From Stenotrophomonas maltophilia D457 (lineage in GTDB: Bacteria; Pseudomonadota; Gammaproteobacteria; Xanthomonadales; Xanthomonadaceae), in NCBI RefSeq assembly GCF_000284595.1, contig NC_017671.1, positions 2,079,001-2,143,000 on the forward strand: a stretch of 64,000 nucleotides of DNA, given 5' to 3'. The position numbers were made by a program, and so were the translations under genes. Positions 1 through 7,382 of the stretch are shown here, piece by piece. Below the pieces are notes generated by a model. The model saw nothing but the letters and a program-made list of their open reading frames with translations. It was not told where the DNA came from and did no database searches. The first letter of the stretch is position 1, and every line of letters begins with the position of its first letter.

Positions 1-138
1 GCCGCAGCTGACCACAAATGTCGAACCGGCGCGGGTGGCGAGATGATGCGATTCGTGTGGTACCGGCCAGTCCGAAAGCACCTGGCGATAGGCGGCAAGT
101 ACGTGCTGCGTGGGAATGCCGGGCCGCTGCCGCTTCAT
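1..138 (-). CDS. Alpha/beta hydrolase (N-terminal fragment, runs off the window edge)
   Basis: Only the first 46 codons are present; the gene continues past the left edge. The fragment begins MKRQRPGIPTQHVLAAYRQV and ends in a hydrophobic TFVVSCG strand. That looks like the first beta strand of an alpha/beta hydrolase, just before the oxyanion-hole HG segment, which would lie outside the window. Its ATG overlaps the stop of the upstream helix-turn-helix gene (ATGA), so the two genes are translationally coupled. The hydrolase call is an inference from a short fragment; the existence of the gene is better supported by the overlap and the clean frame. Confidence 0.5.
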   Translation of the reverse strand, partial: MKRQRPGIPTQHVLAAYRQVLSDWPVPHESHHLATRAGSTFVVSCG

Positions 139-554
139 TCGCTGCGGTCCTGCAGCAGACGCTGCAGGCTGACCAGCAGCGCCGTGGAACCTGCCAGGCC
201 ACCGATCACGATCAGCTTGAGCACATCGTGCTCAGGCGAATAGATCGTCTCCATGCGCAGCGGCTCATCGTCGGCCTCGCGGCCGGTGACGCGCGCATGC
301 AGGGCACGCACCAGGTCGGCGGCACGTGCCGCACCGCATCCGGGAATATCCACCACCGTGGTCAGCTGTGGGCGCGCAGCGGAGGGCTGACGCACGGTGC
401 CGGTGAACACGTCGAGGTCTTCGGCGGTGATGCGATAGGACTTGCCGATGCGGGTCGCGCGCAGTTGGCCGCTACGGATATGCCGCAGGACGGTTTTGGG
501 GTGCAGGCTGAGCTGCTGGGCAGCCTGATCGACGGTTAGCAACGCGGGGGACAT
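135..554 (-). CDS. Excisionase-type (MerR-like) helix-turn-helix DNA-binding protein
   Basis: This 139-residue protein starts with a winged helix-turn-helix of the excisionase/helix_turn_helix_17 family (about residues 5-52: LLTVDQAAQQLSLHPKTVLR, then RATRIGKSYRI). That fold binds short DNA sites and is common in small transcription factors. The remaining 85 residues (about 60-139) do not resemble a phage excisionase and may form a dimerisation or sensor domain; they include the segment PGCGAARAADLVRAL. There is no integrase nearby, so it is more likely a chromosomal regulator than a recombination directionality factor. It is translationally coupled to the hydrolase gene that follows. Confidence 0.7.
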   Translation of the reverse strand: MSPALLTVDQAAQQLSLHPKTVLRHIRSGQLRATRIGKSYRITAEDLDVFTGTVRQPSAARPQLTTVVDIPGCGAARAADLVRALHARVTGREADDEPLRMETIYSPEHDVLKLIVIGGLAGSTALLVSLQRLLQDRSE

Positions 555-688
555 AACGGAACTCGAGAACCATGCGCTCCCTATTGTTCCATAAAATGCA
601 ATTTTCGGGAGCGATTGGGGATTGCGCGGCGACGGCGACAGCGGGCCATCTGCCCGGTGCCGCTCGCGCGGGCCAACCCTCCCGACGG

Positions 689-1147
689 CTACGCTGGCTT
701 GGCGAACACATCCAGCCCCTTGCCCGTCTCCAGCAGCGACTTCAGGCTGGACAGCACGATCGGCCAGCCCTGGCGGATGCCGGTATCCATGCCGCTGCCG
801 GGTTCCAGTTCCTCATGGGTAACCGTCAGCCGCACCATGTCCTGGTAGGGCACGATGTCGAAGGTGACGCGGCTGTAGGCAGCGGGATTGTTGGCCTGCG
901 AGGCGGCTGCCCAGGTGATGACCAGGCGCGAGGGCGGGGTGCTTTCCACCACTTCGCCGACCAGCTCGACCGAGCGCGTTTCATTTGCACGCACGTGCTG
1001 CCAGCGCGAGCCGGGCTTCCAGTCCGACACGTTCTCGTGGCCCCAGTAGCGGCGGGCGATCTCGGGCCGGGTGATGGCCTCGAACACCTTCTCTGGGGTG
1101 GAGGCGATATAGATCACGTGGATGAAGCGGGTTGACTCTGCAGACAT
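689..1147 (-). CDS. SRPBCC (AHSA1-like) domain protein
   Basis: A 152-residue protein of the START/SRPBCC superfamily, activator of Hsp90 ATPase homologue 1-like group. Family signatures are FIHVIYIASTPEKVFEAITR at the N-terminus, a Trp-rich central segment, and the C-terminal helix QGWPIVLSSLKSLLETG. Such proteins form a hydrophobic ligand cavity; in this operon type the ligand is unknown. Two in-frame ATGs lie 6 bases apart. The second (1147) is preferred because AGGAG sits 7 bases upstream of it, whereas the first would be only 2 bases from that ribosome-binding site. It is the last gene of a three-gene minus-strand operon with an ArsR repressor and another SRPBCC protein. Confidence 0.85.
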   Translation of the reverse strand: MSAESTRFIHVIYIASTPEKVFEAITRPEIARRYWGHENVSDWKPGSRWQHVRANETRSVELVGEVVESTPPSRLVITWAAASQANNPAAYSRVTFDIVPYQDMVRLTVTHEELEPGSGMDTGIRQGWPIVLSSLKSLLETGKGLDVFAKPA

Positions 1148-1149
1148 CG

Positions 1150-1482
1150 TCATTCTCCTTCCAGTTCGCGTTTCAGGTCATGCAGCAGGCTCAGGCGCTG
1201 CTGCTCGAACTTGCGTACCCAGCGTTCGTAGACTTCATGCAGGGGCACCGGGTTGATGAAGTGCAGCTTCTCGCGGCCACGGCGCACGGTACTGATCAGG
1301 TTGGCGTCTTCCAGCAGGCCCAGGTGCTGGGTGACCGATTGCCGGGCCATGTCCAGGTGTTCGCACAGCTGGCCCAGCGTCTGCCCGTTGTCCTTGCAGA
1401 GCAGATCCAGCAGCGTCCGGCGCGTGGGATCGGCCAGTGCCTTGAACACCTTGTCTGCGTCGCGCAGGTGGTCTACCGCCAT
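1150..1482 (-). CDS. ArsR-family winged-helix transcriptional regulator
   Basis: A 110-residue ArsR/SmtB-type repressor. The winged helix covers about residues 8-85 (FKALADPTRRTLLDLL, then the recognition helix MARQSVTQHLGLLEDANLIS). No metal-binding CxC motif is visible; the two Cys residues (about 29 and 40) are not in the classical arsenic-site position. It lies between two SRPBCC genes. The ArsR-SRPBCC pairing is widespread, and the repressor usually controls its own operon, with the SRPBCC partner thought to handle the inducing or damaging small molecule. Spacing to the upstream SRPBCC gene is 10 bases and to the downstream one 2 bases. Confidence 0.9.
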   Translation of the reverse strand: MAVDHLRDADKVFKALADPTRRTLLDLLCKDNGQTLGQLCEHLDMARQSVTQHLGLLEDANLISTVRRGREKLHFINPVPLHEVYERWVRKFEQQRLSLLHDLKRELEGE

Positions 1483-1492
1483 GGGGAGGTCT

Positions 1493-1948
1493 TCAATTCC
1501 AGTTGTCGATCCTGACGTCGTGTGGGTTGGGCTGGCCCTTGCCGGTTTCCAGCAGTGCCTTCAGGCTCATCAGGAACACCGCCCACTTGGTGCTGCAGTG
1601 GGAGGTGAACTCGACACGTTCCTTCCAGCCTTCGTGGGTGAACAGGACGATGCAGTAGTCGCCTTCCTGCTTCAGCGCGAAGCGCGCGTGGGTGCCGATC
1701 CATTCGGCGGGGCCGGCGAGGAACCGCCACAGCACGAGCTCGCCTGGAACAAGCTGCTCAAGCTTCATCTCCATGGCGCCGATTTCCTGGCCGTTGTTGG
1801 TGAAACGGACCTTGACCGTGCCGCCGGCTTCGCGCTCGCCGTGCGCGTCTTCGGCCCACCAGGCGGCCACGCCTTCGGGGGTGGCCAGCGCCTGGTACAC
1901 CTGGCTTGCGGGGGCCTTGATGCCGACCCTGTGTGCGATATCCACCAT
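1493..1948 (-). CDS. SRPBCC (AHSA1-like) domain protein, first gene of the ArsR operon
   Basis: A 151-residue SRPBCC/AHSA1-type protein (MVDIAHRVGIKAPASQVYQA at the N-terminus, FLMSLKALLETGKG near the C-terminus). It is a paralogue of the product of 689-1147: both end in the same S-LK-LLETGKG helix. The two copies flank the ArsR gene, which suggests tandem duplication around the regulator or recognition of two related ligands. It is read first in the operon. The roughly 180 bases upstream, up to the MarR gene, contain only a paired REP element, so the operon promoter must lie close to 1950-2045. Confidence 0.85.
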   Translation of the reverse strand: MVDIAHRVGIKAPASQVYQALATPEGVAAWWAEDAHGEREAGGTVKVRFTNNGQEIGAMEMKLEQLVPGELVLWRFLAGPAEWIGTHARFALKQEGDYCIVLFTHEGWKERVEFTSHCSTKWAVFLMSLKALLETGKGQPNPHDVRIDNWN

Positions 1949-2047
1949 TGCAGGTTCCTCGCGATGGGCTGGCAGGCGCCGCCCTTGAGTTGACTATATG
2001 CAGGTAAATGCCTGCATGTCAAACCCCGCCACGAACGCCCGGGCGTG

Positions 2048-2119
2048 GTAGTGCCGGCCGCTGGCCGGCATCCCGGTGGCGTTGGGTGACTGCAGTTGCC
2101 GGCCAGCGGCCGGCACTAC
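2048..2119. repeat. Inverted pair of GTAG-headed REP (SMAG-type) elements
   Basis: Two 23-base units face each other. The first, at 2048-2070, begins GTAGTGCCGGCC; the second, at 2097-2119, is its exact reverse complement and ends CACTAC. Each unit can fold on its own (GCCGGCC-gct-GGCCGGC), and the pair can form a long cruciform. GTAG-headed palindromes in this arrangement are the REP class known from Stenotrophomonas. They lie in the intergenic space between two minus-strand genes and could act as a transcript stabiliser or terminator. Confidence 0.85.
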
Positions 2120-2131
2120 CGGGGCGATGGC

Positions 2132-2587
2132 TCAGTTCTCCGCGTCCTGAAGGGCGGCATGCAGTTTGTCGGTGATCCGCTGCAGTGCGGCACGATCATC
2201 CGCGGAGAGATGGTCGAGAAAATACCGGCGGACACCGGCGGCGTGTACCGGCCGTGCCGCGCGCAGCTGCGCGTGCCCTTCTGTGGTCATGCGGATCACT
2301 ACGACGTTTTCGCTGTCGGTATCGCGTTCGATCAGGCCACGGCCCGCCATGCGGGTCAGCTGGTGCGAGAGGCGCGTCTTGTCCCATTCCAGGTAGTCCA
2401 GCAGTTCGCGCTGGCGGCGGCAGCGATCCTTGGACTGGTTCAGCTCCATCAGCACGATGAAGTCGGCCCTTGAGAGCCCGGTGCTGCGGGTGATGTCCTG
2501 GACGATGCGGCCGGAGGTGATTTCTGCCATGCGCCGGAAGCCGCGCCAGGTGGCCCATTCGTCGGGTGTGATGCTGGGGGAGGTCAT
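2132..2587 (-). CDS. MarR-family transcriptional repressor
   Basis: A MarR-type winged-helix regulator of 151 residues from the chosen ATG at 2587 (MTSPSITPDEWATWRGFRRM). The DNA-binding core is LSRADFIVLMELNQSKDRCR, then LEWDKTRLSHQLTRMAGRGLIERDTDSENVVVIRMT, the canonical helix-turn-helix plus wing. Longer in-frame starts at 2617 and 2650 would run through the palindromic operators of the divergent promoter, so the start at 2587 is preferred. It is divergent from the TetX-like flavin monooxygenase gene. It very probably represses both that gene and itself through the paired palindromes at 2609-2652; the inducer is unknown. Confidence 0.85.
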   Translation of the reverse strand: MTSPSITPDEWATWRGFRRMAEITSGRIVQDITRSTGLSRADFIVLMELNQSKDRCRRQRELLDYLEWDKTRLSHQLTRMAGRGLIERDTDSENVVVIRMTTEGHAQLRAARPVHAAGVRRYFLDHLSADDRAALQRITDKLHAALQDAEN

Positions 2588-2608
2588 GGCCGAACGTTGC
2601 CGGGCAAT

Positions 2609-2652
2609 GGTTGACATGTCAACCCTCGCGGCATACGGTTGACGTATCAACT
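2609..2652. promoter_or_regulatory. Double palindromic operator and promoter between marR-like gene and monooxygenase
   Basis: GGTTGACATGTCAACC at 2609-2624 is a perfect 16-base palindrome. A near copy, GGTTGACGTATCAACT, follows at 2637-2652, with 28 bases centre to centre. TTGACA at 2611-2616 (inside copy 1) and TACGGT at 2634-2639 (at the edge of copy 2), 17 bases apart, read as -35 and -10 for the monooxygenase. A bound MarR dimer would therefore block the promoter directly. Assignment to MarR is inference from position and symmetry. Confidence 0.75.
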
Positions 2653-2667
2653 AACCTGGATCGCGCC

Positions 2668-3762
2668 ATGCAGCACCCTCCCCGTATTGCCGTCATCGGC
2701 GCAGGCCCCGCTGGCCTCACCGCTGCGCTCATCCTGCATCGGGGCGGTCACCCCGTGAGCGTGTACGAGGGCGAAGCATCCGGGCAGCAGCGCACACAGG
2801 GCGGCACGCTGGATCTGCACGACGATTCCGGGCAGGTGGCGCTGCAGCGCGCGGGCCTGCTGGAGGCCTTCCGTGCGGTGGCGCGGCATGAGGGGCAGGA
2901 AGCGCGGATGGGCGACCCGTGGTCCGGGGAGATCACCACCGGCGGGTTCGGGCCGGAAGGGAGCAAGGACAAGCCGGAGATCGACCGCGGCGACCTGCGC
3001 CAGCTGCTGCTGGACGCGCTGCCGGCGGACACGGTGCAGTGGGGCCACAGCCTGACCGCGCTGGTATCTGCACAGGCGAACGGCCACGGCCTGCGATTCG
3101 CCAACGGCGTGCAGCGCGAGGCGGACATCGTGATTGGTGCCGATGGTGCGTGGTCGAAAGTGCGCGCGGCCTTGAGTACGTGCCAGCCGGTGCCCACCGG
3201 CATTACCTTCTTCGAAGGTTGGATCGCACAGCCTGCTGCGGACATCGCAGCGATGGTCGGGCAGGGCAGCCTGTTCTGCTTTGGCGGCGAGGAGGCCCTG
3301 TTCGTGCAACGCAACAGCCGCGATCGGCTCTGCGTGTATGCGGCGCTGAAGCGCTCTTCCGAGTGGCTTGATGCGCAGATCGCGCAGCACGGCATACGGA
3401 CGCTGGTGACAGGCTGCTATACCAGGTGGGCCACGAACCTTCGGCGCCTGCTGGAGGCCTGCACGGACTTCGTGCGGCGGCCGATCTACAGCCTGCCAGC
3501 GGATTTTTGCTGGGCCCCGCGCGATGGCGTGACCTTGATCGGCGATGCGGCGCATCTGATGCCGCCGGTGGGCGTGGGCGTGAACCTGGCGATGCTGGAC
3601 GCGTCGGATGTGGCGATGGCGTTGTGCGCGCGGCCGGATGCGATCAGCGCGATGCGCGACGCCGAAGTGCTGGTGCGTGAACGCGCCCGCGCCCTGATGC
3701 CGGATGCGATCGAGGGGTTCCAGCGCTGGTTCACTACCGGAGGGGATGCTCCACGCGGTTGA
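2668..3762 (+). CDS. FAD-dependent monooxygenase resembling TetX
   Basis: A 364-residue class A flavoprotein monooxygenase. It has the Rossmann motif RIAVIGAGPAGLTAALIL (residues 6-23), the GGTLDLHDDSGQVALQRAGL segment (about 46-65), and PEIDRGDLRQLLLDALPADTV (about 105-125). It also has the FAD-binding TLIGDAAHLMPPVGVGVN (about 290-307). The GGTLDLH-SG and PEI-R-DLR-LLL blocks are hallmarks of the TetX/Tet(X) group of tetracycline-inactivating hydroxylases, more than of generic PHBH enzymes. The usual GxG after MPP is replaced by VGVG. Tetracycline activity cannot be claimed from sequence; oxidation of another aromatic or polyketide substrate is equally possible. The start at ATG 2668 follows the operator region. 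Divergent MarR control fits a drug- or phenol-inducible detoxification enzyme. Confidence 0.85.
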   Translation: MQHPPRIAVIGAGPAGLTAALILHRGGHPVSVYEGEASGQQRTQGGTLDLHDDSGQVALQRAGLLEAFRAVARHEGQEARMGDPWSGEITTGGFGPEGSKDKPEIDRGDLRQLLLDALPADTVQWGHSLTALVSAQANGHGLRFANGVQREADIVIGADGAWSKVRAALSTCQPVPTGITFFEGWIAQPAADIAAMVGQGSLFCFGGEEALFVQRNSRDRLCVYAALKRSSEWLDAQIAQHGIRTLVTGCYTRWATNLRRLLEACTDFVRRPIYSLPADFCWAPRDGVTLIGDAAHLMPPVGVGVNLAMLDASDVAMALCARPDAISAMRDAEVLVRERARALMPDAIEGFQRWFTTGGDAPRG

Positions 3763-3799
3763 TGAAGCATCGAGTCTGTACGCACCTGCGACACTGGGG

Positions 3800-3829
3800 A
3801 CAGCAGCAGATTCCTGGCGGCGCGCTGGA
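3800..3829 (+). repeat. 30-base exact copy of an internal oleate hydratase segment
   Basis: Bases 3800-3829 are identical to 4797-4826 inside the oleate hydratase gene (codons for QQQIPGGAL, next to the FAD-binding region). The copy lies in the 200-base gap between the monooxygenase and the GNAT gene, about 1 kb upstream of its source and in the same orientation. No further oleate hydratase homology is evident on either side. It may be the remnant of a small duplication or of a lost paralogue. Confidence 0.8.
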
Positions 3830-3962
3830 AGTCACATGGACTTCCGACTGCTTTGGTCCGGTACAGGTGGCCACGCTGGGGTACGCGCTAGACTGGTTGA
3901 ACCGGCCGATGCTCCCCCTGTTTTCCAGGGTTGGGGAGCGTGGTATGACAGGAGCGGAACGC

Positions 3963-4487
3963 ATGACTGAAACCGGAAAGGACGCCTTGAACATCCGCCG
4001 CGCCAGCGCGGCCGATGCCCCCGCAGTGTTGGGGCTCTTTGACGAGGTGATCGAGTGGTTCGTGTCGATCGGCAATGTGCAGCAATGGGGCAGCGAACCG
4101 TGGTCGACGATGCCGCGCCGGATTGCCCAGGTCACCGAGGCGTGTGCACTGCCAGGCGCATGGGTGGCGCAGAACGAGCAGGGCGACGTGCGGGCGTTCC
4201 TTGCACTGGGCGAGTCGATGCCCTATGTGCCGGCCCCCACCGGGCCGGAGCTGTATGTGCGGGTTCTGGTGGCCTCGCGTGATGTGCGCGTGCGTGGCAT
4301 CGGCCGCCGCCTGATGGCGTTTGCCGACGAGCAGGCGCGCGCTGCCGGTGTCGACCATCTGCGTGTGGACTGCTACGCCGGAGGCAGCGGCGACCTGGTG
4401 CGCTTCTATGAATCCTGCGGGTATACGCGCATCGCGCCGTTCAACGTGGACGGCTGGCCAGGCATGCTGCTGGGAAGGACGCTCTGA
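3963..4487 (+). CDS. GNAT-family N-acetyltransferase
   Basis: A 174-residue GNAT protein (LNIRRASAADAPAVLGLFDE at the start). The acetyl-CoA binding block is VLVASRDVRVRGIGRRLMAF (R-x-x-G-x-G/R pattern, about residues 95-114), followed by LRVDCYAGGSGDLVRFYESCGY and the terminal FNVDGWPGMLLGRTL. The start at ATG 3963 is chosen because GGAG lies 8 bases upstream; an in-frame ATG at 3945 and a longer reading frame back to 3759 lack this support. The substrate is unknown. It is downstream of, but about 200 bases from, the TetX-like gene, so it is probably transcribed separately. Confidence 0.85.
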   Translation: MTETGKDALNIRRASAADAPAVLGLFDEVIEWFVSIGNVQQWGSEPWSTMPRRIAQVTEACALPGAWVAQNEQGDVRAFLALGESMPYVPAPTGPELYVRVLVASRDVRVRGIGRRLMAFADEQARAAGVDHLRVDCYAGGSGDLVRFYESCGYTRIAPFNVDGWPGMLLGRTL

Positions 4488-4629
4488 CGCGGCTGCGTCA
4501 TTCCGTCGCAGCCTGCGTGCAGGAAACGATACATCGGTTCGGCGCTAGAGTAGGGGCATGACCTGCATCGGATGGCTGTGTCATTCCGCTGCCGGTTCCT
4601 GATGCCCCCCCTCCAGGAAGGTGCAACGC

Positions 4630-6399
4630 ATGTATTACAGCAGTGGCAACTACGAAGCCTTCGCGCGCCCGCGCAAGCCGGCCGGTGTGGATGGCAAGCG
4701 CGCCTGGTTTGTGGGCTCGGGCTTGGCCTCGCTGGCCGGCGCCGCATTCCTGGTGCGCGACGGGCGCATGGCCGGTGAACGCATCACCATCCTTGAACAG
4801 CAGCAGATTCCTGGCGGCGCGCTGGATGGCCTGAAGGTGCCGGAGAAGGGCTTCGTGATCCGCGGCGGCCGCGAGATGGAAGACCACTTCGAGTGCCTGT
4901 GGGACCTGTTCCGCTCGATTCCGTCGCTGGAAATCGAGGATGCCAGCGTGCTGGACGAGTTCTACTGGTTGAACAAGGACGACCCGAACTATTCGCTGCA
5001 GCGTGCCACCATCAATCGCGGCGAAGATGCGCACACCGATGGCCTGTTCACGCTGACCGAGCAGGCCCAGAAGGACATCATCGCGCTGTTCCTGGCCACC
5101 CGGAAGGAGATGGAGAACAAGCGCATCGACGAGGTGCTGGGCCGCGACTTCCTGGACAGCAACTTCTGGCTGTACTGGCGCACCATGTTCGCGTTCGAGG
5201 AATGGCATTCGGCGCTGGAGATGAAGCTGTACCTGCATCGCTTCATCCACCACATCGGCGGCCTGCCGGATTTCTCGGCGTTGAAGTTCACCCGGTACAA
5301 CCAGTATGAATCGCTGGTGCTGCCGCTGGTGAAGTGGTTGCAGGACCAGGGCGTGGTGTTCCAGTACGGCACCGAGGTGACCGACGTCGACTTCGATCTA
5401 CAGCCGGGCCGCAAGCAGGCCACCCGCATCCACTGGACGCGCGAAGGCGTGGCCGGCGGCGTGGACCTGGGGGTGGATGACCTTGTTTTCATGACGATCG
5501 GTTCGTTGACCGAAAACTCGGATAATGGCGATCACCACACCGCGGCGCGTTTGAACGAAGGACCGGCGCCGGCCTGGGACCTGTGGCGCCGCATCGCCGC
5601 GAAGGATGCGGCGTTCGGGCGCCCGGACGTGTTCGGCGCACATATCCCGCAGACCAAGTGGGAATCGGCGACAGTGACGACGCTGGATGCGCGCATTCCG
5701 GCTTACATCCAGAAGATCGCCAAGCGCGACCCGTTCAGTGGCAAGGTAGTGACCGGCGGCATCGTCAGCGTGCGCGACTCGCGCTGGCTGATGAGCTGGA
5801 CGGTGAACCGCCAGCCGCATTTCAAGAACCAGCCCAGGGACCAGATCGTGGTCTGGGTGTACTCGCTGTTTGTGGATACGCCGGGCGACTACGTGAAAAA
5901 GCCGATGCAGGAGTGCACCGGCGAGGAGATCACCCGCGAGTGGCTGTACCACCTGGGCGTGCCGGTGGAAGAGATTGATGCGCTGGCCGCGACCGGTGCG
6001 AAGACGGTGCCGGTGATGATGCCGTACATCACGGCGTTCTTCATGCCACGCCAGGCCGGTGACCGCCCGGACGTGGTGCCGGACGGTGCGGTGAACTTCG
6101 CCTTCATCGGCCAGTTTGCCGAATCGAAGCAGCGCGACTGCATCTTCACCACCGAATATTCGGTGCGCACGCCGATGGAAGCGGTGTACACCCTGCTGGG
6201 GATCGAGCGCGGCGTGCCGGAGGTGTTCAATTCCACGTATGACGTGCGCTCGCTGCTGGCCGCCACCGGCCGCCTGCGCGATGGCAAGGAACTGGATGTT
6301 CCCGGGCCTGCGTTCCTGCGCAATCTGCTGATGAACAAGCTGGACAAGACCCAGATCGGTGGCCTGCTGCGCGAGTTCAAGCTGGTGCAGGAAGACTGA
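4630..6399 (+). CDS. ohyA: Oleate hydratase (FAD-containing, MCRA family)
   Basis: This 589-residue protein matches the oleate hydratase/myosin-cross-reactive-antigen family across its length. It has the FAD Rossmann start AWFVGSGLASLAGAAFLVRD (about residues 25-44), EQQQIPGGALDG, and the conserved VIRGGREMEDHFECLWDLFR that contains the catalytic region. It also has YNQYESLVLPLVKWLQ and, near the end, FAFIGQFAE and the FTTEYSVRTPMEAVYTLLG segment. The enzyme hydrates the cis-9 double bond of oleate or palmitoleate to 10-hydroxy fatty acids (EC 4.2.1.53). In pathogens it detoxifies host unsaturated fatty acids. It starts at ATG 4630 with AGGAAGG about 9 bases upstream. It appears monocistronic and ends before a strong hairpin at 6411-6440. 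Confidence 0.95.
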   Translation: MYYSSGNYEAFARPRKPAGVDGKRAWFVGSGLASLAGAAFLVRDGRMAGERITILEQQQIPGGALDGLKVPEKGFVIRGGREMEDHFECLWDLFRSIPSLEIEDASVLDEFYWLNKDDPNYSLQRATINRGEDAHTDGLFTLTEQAQKDIIALFLATRKEMENKRIDEVLGRDFLDSNFWLYWRTMFAFEEWHSALEMKLYLHRFIHHIGGLPDFSALKFTRYNQYESLVLPLVKWLQDQGVVFQYGTEVTDVDFDLQPGRKQATRIHWTREGVAGGVDLGVDDLVFMTIGSLTENSDNGDHHTAARLNEGPAPAWDLWRRIAAKDAAFGRPDVFGAHIPQTKWESATVTTLDARIPAYIQKIAKRDPFSGKVVTGGIVSVRDSRWLMSWTVNRQPHFKNQPRDQIVVWVYSLFVDTPGDYVKKPMQECTGEEITREWLYHLGVPVEEIDALAATGAKTVPVMMPYITAFFMPRQAGDRPDVVPDGAVNFAFIGQFAESKQRDCIFTTEYSVRTPMEAVYTLLGIERGVPEVFNSTYDVRSLLAATGRLRDGKELDVPGPAFLRNLLMNKLDKTQIGGLLREFKLVQED

Positions 6400-6410
6400 G
6401 CGGGCAGGGG

Positions 6411-6440
6411 GAGGCCGCCGCTGAGGGCATCGGCGGCCTC
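6411..6440. terminator. Bidirectional hairpin between convergent ohyA and SDR genes
   Basis: GAGGCCGCCG (6411-6420) pairs perfectly with CGGCGGCCTC (6431-6440) over 10 bases with a 10-base loop. It sits between two convergent genes, 11 bases after ohyA and 6 bases after the SDR stop. There is no long T-run on either side, so it may act as a transcript-end stabiliser or a factor-assisted terminator. Confidence 0.65.
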
Positions 6441-6446
6441 AAGATC

Positions 6447-7286
6447 TCACGCTACGCCGTCGGTCGAACGGCTCAGCTGTTCCCACGCGTCGATGCTACC
6501 GGCCATCGATGCCAGCTTTGCCCTCACCAGCTGCAGTGCATCACTGCCCAGCAGCAAGTGGCGGGGAGGAGCGTCGCTGTCGATGACCTGCAGCATGGCC
6601 TGCGCAGCCTTCACTGGATCACCGGGCTGGTGGCCACTCTTCGCCTCACGCGCGCTGCGGATGGGATCGAACAATGCGTCGTAGTCGTCAATGCTGCGCG
6701 GTGCCCGCACCATCGAGCGGCCTGCCCAGCCGGTGCGGAAGGAACCCGGCGCGACGGCCGTGACGTGGATACCAAACGGCGCGACTTCCTTGTCAAGCAC
6801 TTCACTGATGCCCTCCAGCGCGAACTTGCTGCCGCAGTACCACGCGATGCCCGGCATCGTGATGAAACCGCCCATGGAGGTGATGTTGAGGATATGGCCG
6901 CGGCGCCGGGCGCGCATGTGCGGCAGCACGGCCTTGATCAGCGCGGCCGGAGCGAACACGTTCACCTCGAATTGCTGCCGCAGCTCGGCGAGCGTGGATT
7001 CTTCGAGGATGCCTTCGTGGCCGTAGCCAGCGTTGTTGACCAGCACGTCGATGCTTCCGATGTTGGTTTCGATATCGGCGACGAGCGCATTGATGGCGGC
7101 GGTATCGGTTACGTCCAGCAGGCGACCGAATGCGCGGCCGGGAGCGAGCGCTTCGAGTACCTGGCGGTCGGTTTCGTTGCGCACGGTGCCGACCACGCGG
7201 TGGCCGGCCAGCAGGGCCTGCTGGGCAAGGGCGCGGCCGAATCCACTGCTGACACCGGTGATGAGGAGAAAGCGGGAAGGGGGCAT
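6447..7286 (-). CDS. Short-chain dehydrogenase/reductase
   Basis: A 279-residue classical SDR. It has the cofactor motif LITGVSSGFGRALAQ (residues 7-21), the NNAGYG motif after VLV, the catalytic Ser in NITSMGG, and the YCGSK catalytic Tyr-Lys block, followed by PGSFRTGWAGRSM. This layout (an xSGFGRA Rossmann turn with about 280 residues) fits the oxidoreductase/SDR group that acts on hydroxyl or keto groups of small molecules; the substrate is unknown. The gene is divergent from an AraC-type regulator, 97 bases apart, and this pairing is common for SDRs induced by aromatic or aldehyde compounds. Confidence 0.9.
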   Translation of the reverse strand: MPPSRFLLITGVSSGFGRALAQQALLAGHRVVGTVRNETDRQVLEALAPGRAFGRLLDVTDTAAINALVADIETNIGSIDVLVNNAGYGHEGILEESTLAELRQQFEVNVFAPAALIKAVLPHMRARRRGHILNITSMGGFITMPGIAWYCGSKFALEGISEVLDKEVAPFGIHVTAVAPGSFRTGWAGRSMVRAPRSIDDYDALFDPIRSAREAKSGHQPGDPVKAAQAMLQVIDSDAPPRHLLLGSDALQLVRAKLASMAGSIDAWEQLSRSTDGVA

Positions 7287-7382
7287 GAGGGGGCGTTCGT
7301 GGTGGGCAGGGCTTGCACGTTAGTTCTTGAATGACCGGGGTCACAGGCCTAGGATTCGGCCATTCTTGCCTATTCCTCTGGA

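Noticed and set aside
135..554. Phage excisionase and therefore a prophage at the left edge
   Set aside because: Only the helix-turn-helix resembles excisionases. The protein is too long, and no integrase or phage gene is adjacent.
2611..2667. Longer N-terminus for the TetX-like monooxygenase (start at 2611)
   Set aside because: It would translate through the operator and promoter, and the extra residues (TCQPSRHTVDVSTNLDRA) do not match the family. The Rossmann motif starts right after ATG 2668.
3759..3962. Extension of the GNAT gene to 3759
   Set aside because: The extra codons are not GNAT-like and include the 30-base ohyA fragment. ATG 3963 has a good ribosome-binding site.
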